From Archivesica marissinica (taxonomy: Eukaryota > Mollusca > Bivalvia > Venerida > Vesicomyidae), in contig CM026404.1 of assembly GCA_014843695.1 (NCBI GenBank), positions 53,824,833 to 53,888,832 on the forward strand: a DNA stretch of 64,000 nt, written 5' to 3'. Positions 62,081 to 64,000 of the stretch are shown here, in pieces. A program made the translations under genes and the position numbers. How positions within the stretch are numbered: position 1 is the first letter of the stretch; each line of letters begins with the position of its first letter. Below the pieces are notes generated by a model. It worked only from the letters and a program-made list of their open reading frames with translations. It had not been told where the DNA came from and searched no databases.

Positions 62081-62204
62081 CTTAATCAACCCGACTGTGA
62101 TCTGATGCTATTACGTGCAGAAGTTACTCAAGCTCGAGAAGTTTGGTGGAACGATGCAGGGCCATCTGGTTCTCGGGGGGGAGGGAGGGGGTAGCGATGA
62201 AGGG

Positions 62205-64000
62205 ACATCATGGCCTCAGTTAAATGCTCAAGGGCTGTCGTGGCCTCAGTTGAACAATCAAGGGCTGTCGTGCCTCAGTTGAACAATTGATGGCTGTCGT
62301 GGCCTCAGTTGAACAATCGTGGGCTCTCGTGGCATCAGTTGAACAATCGAGGGCTGTCGTGGCCTCAGTTGAACAATCGAGGGCTGTCGTACCTCAGTTG
62401 AACAACTGATGGCTGTCATGGCCTCAGTTGAGCAATCGAGGGCTGTCGTGCCTCAGATGAACAACTGATGGCTGTCATGGCCTCAGTTGAACAATCAAGG
62501 GCTGTTGTGGCCTCAGTTGAACAATCGATGGCTGTCGTGCCTCAGATGAACAGTCGAGGGCTGCTGTGCCTCAGTTGAACAATCGATGGCTGTCGTGCCT
62601 CAGATGAACAATCGAGGGCTGTCGTGCCTTAGTTGAGCAATCGAGGACTGTCATGCCTCAGTTGAGCAATCAAGGACTGTCGTGCCTCAGTTGAGCAATC
62701 GAGGACTGTCGAGCCTCCATTGAGCAATCGAGGGCTGTCGTGCCTTCGTTGAGCAATCGAGGACTGTCGTGCCTCCGTTGAACAATCGAGGACTATCGTG
62801 CCTCAGTTGAGCAGTCGAGGACTGTCGTGCCTCCGTTGAGCAATCGAGGGCTGTCGTGCCTCAGTTGAGCAGTCGAGGACTGTCGTGCCTCCGTTGAGCA
62901 ATCGAGGGCTGTCATGCCTCAGTTGAGCAATCGAGGGCTGTCGTGCCTCAGTTGAACAATCGATGGCTGTCGTGCCTAAGTTGAGCAGTCGAGGACTGTC
63001 GTGCCTCAGTTGAGCAATCGAGGACTGTCGAGCCTCCATTGAACAATCGAGGACTGTCGTGCCTCAGTTGAGCAATCGAGGACTGTCGAGCCTCCATTGA
63101 ACAATCGAGGGCTGTCGTGCCTTCGTTGAGCAATCGAGGGCTGTCGTGGCCTCCGTTGAGCAATCGAGGGCTGTCGTGCCTCAGTTGAGCAATTGAGGAC
63201 TGTCGTGCCTCCGTTGAACAATCGAGGGCTGTCGTGCCTCAGTTGAGCAATCGATGGCTGTCGTGCCTCAGTTGAGCAATTGAGGGCTGTCGTGTCTCAG
63301 TTGAACAATCGAGGACTGTCGTGCCTCAGTTGAACAATCGAGGACTGTCGTGCCTCAGTTGAACAATCGAGGGCTGTCGTGCCTCAGTTGAACAATCGAG
63401 GACTGTCATGGCCTTCGTTGAGCAATCAAGGGCTGTCGTGCCTCCGTTGAGCAATCGAGGGCTGTCGTGCCTCAGTTGAGCAATTGAGGACTGTCGTGCC
63501 TCTGTTGAACAATCGAGGGCTGTCGTGCCTCAGTTGAGCAATCGATGGCTGTCGTGCCTCAGTTGAGCAATCAAGGGCTGTAGTGCCTCAGATGAACAAT
63601 CGAGGGCTGTAGTGCCTCAGTTGAACAATCGAGGGCTGTAGTGCCTCAGATGAACAATCGAGGGCTGTCGTGCCTCAGTTGAACAATCGAGGGCTGTAGT
63701 GCCTCAGTTGAGCAATCGAGTACTGTCGAGCCTCCATTGAACAATCGAGGACTGTCGTGCCTCAGTTGAGCAATCGAGGACTGTCGAGCCTCCATTGAAC
63801 AATCGAGGGCTGTCGTGCCTTCGTTGAGCAATCGAGGGCTGTCGTGGCCTCTGTTGAGCAATCGAGGGCTGTCGTGCCTCAGTTGAGCAATTGAGGACTG
63901 TCGTGCCTCCGTTGAACAATCGAGGGCTGTCGTGCCTCAGTTGAGCAATCGATGGCTGTCGTGCCTCAGTTGAGCAATTGAGGGCTGTCGTGTCTCAGTT
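62205..64000 (+). repeat. 29-bp minisatellite, about 62 copies, runs off the window
   Basis: Units CCTCAGTTGAACAATCGAGG plus GCTGTCGTG, some 30 bp (GTGG). Variants (GAGCAATC, GGACTGTC, CTCCGTTG) are arranged in a longer pattern: the block at about 63006-63221 reappears with few changes 698 bp later at 63704-63919, so higher-order duplication has occurred. Several minus-strand frames stay open for 70-78 codons because three units make 87 bases; these are not genes. Confidence 0.97.

Noticed and set aside
62803..63919. 70-78 codon frames with repeated HDSPRLLN and EARQPSIAQ
   Set aside because: Artefacts of the 29-bp minisatellite (three units are 87 bases), without start context or single-copy flanks.

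Overview
The window reads as nuclear DNA of an animal, most likely a lophotrochozoan and probably a bivalve mollusc. That placement is inference, and no marker gene in the window proves it. The supporting signs are spliceosomal introns with good GT/AG sites in a cytochrome P450 and an ARF-type GTPase, a metazoan-type beta-1,3-galactosyltransferase remnant, at least five tRNA-derived SINE families, several non-LTR retrotransposon clades, hAT-type transposon remains, AT-rich spacers and many minisatellites. A run of exactly 1000 N (38387-39386) is an assembly gap.

Layout. 1-9550: SINE scraps, then a Ty3/gypsy-type LTR retrotransposon (LTRs 628-1027 and 9164-9546, TGTA target duplication). It has gag, a broken pol (protease, RT, RNase H, integrase) and a C2H2 zinc-finger module in frame with the Pol tail. 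A 1.5 kb LINE fragment has jumped into its RT. 10645-17513: five exons of a CYP2-clan P450 with an in-frame stop and no heme-binding exon in view. 18213-20084: two abutting satellite arrays. 21387-22200: a beta-1,3-galactosyltransferase pseudogene containing a 35-bp tandem expansion. 22560-24045: a LINE RT remnant in which the RT motif-A segment is tandemly amplified as a 68-bp repeat. 25951-32600: a full-length L1/Tx1-like LINE on the minus strand with a 14-bp target duplication, separate ORF1 and ORF2 and an unusual 2.26 kb spacer between them. 33217-35173: hAT transposase pseudogene (minus). 35748-36434: a small hAT-like element. 36560-38386: a LINE RT split by a 1.3 kb insert carrying an unrecognised Cys-rich ORF. 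39761-42054: three exons of an ARF/ARL GTPase, with its first exon lost at or beyond the gap. 43390-45612: 43-bp satellite. 45830-47140: minus-strand LINE RT interrupted by a SINE with a 13-bp duplication. 49255-49919: foldback element. 49930-52540: LINE ending in a (GATA)n tail. 54747-61853: four small Lys- and Ser-rich exons of one probable host gene on the plus strand, embedded in minisatellites, SINEs and inverted repeats. 62205-64000: a 29-bp minisatellite running off the window.

The only candidates for working host genes are the ARF-type GTPase and the Lys/Ser-rich gene; the P450 and galactosyltransferase look dead as they stand. The rest is a layered record of transposition, much of it datable by nesting because target duplications are preserved. 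The most distinctive features are the zinc-finger/acidic-repeat extension on the gypsy Pol, membrane-type segments in its Gag, tandem arrays born inside recognisable coding motifs (RT motif A, galactosyltransferase), a minisatellite whose unit carries a splice donor, and long inverted repeats flanking a host exon.
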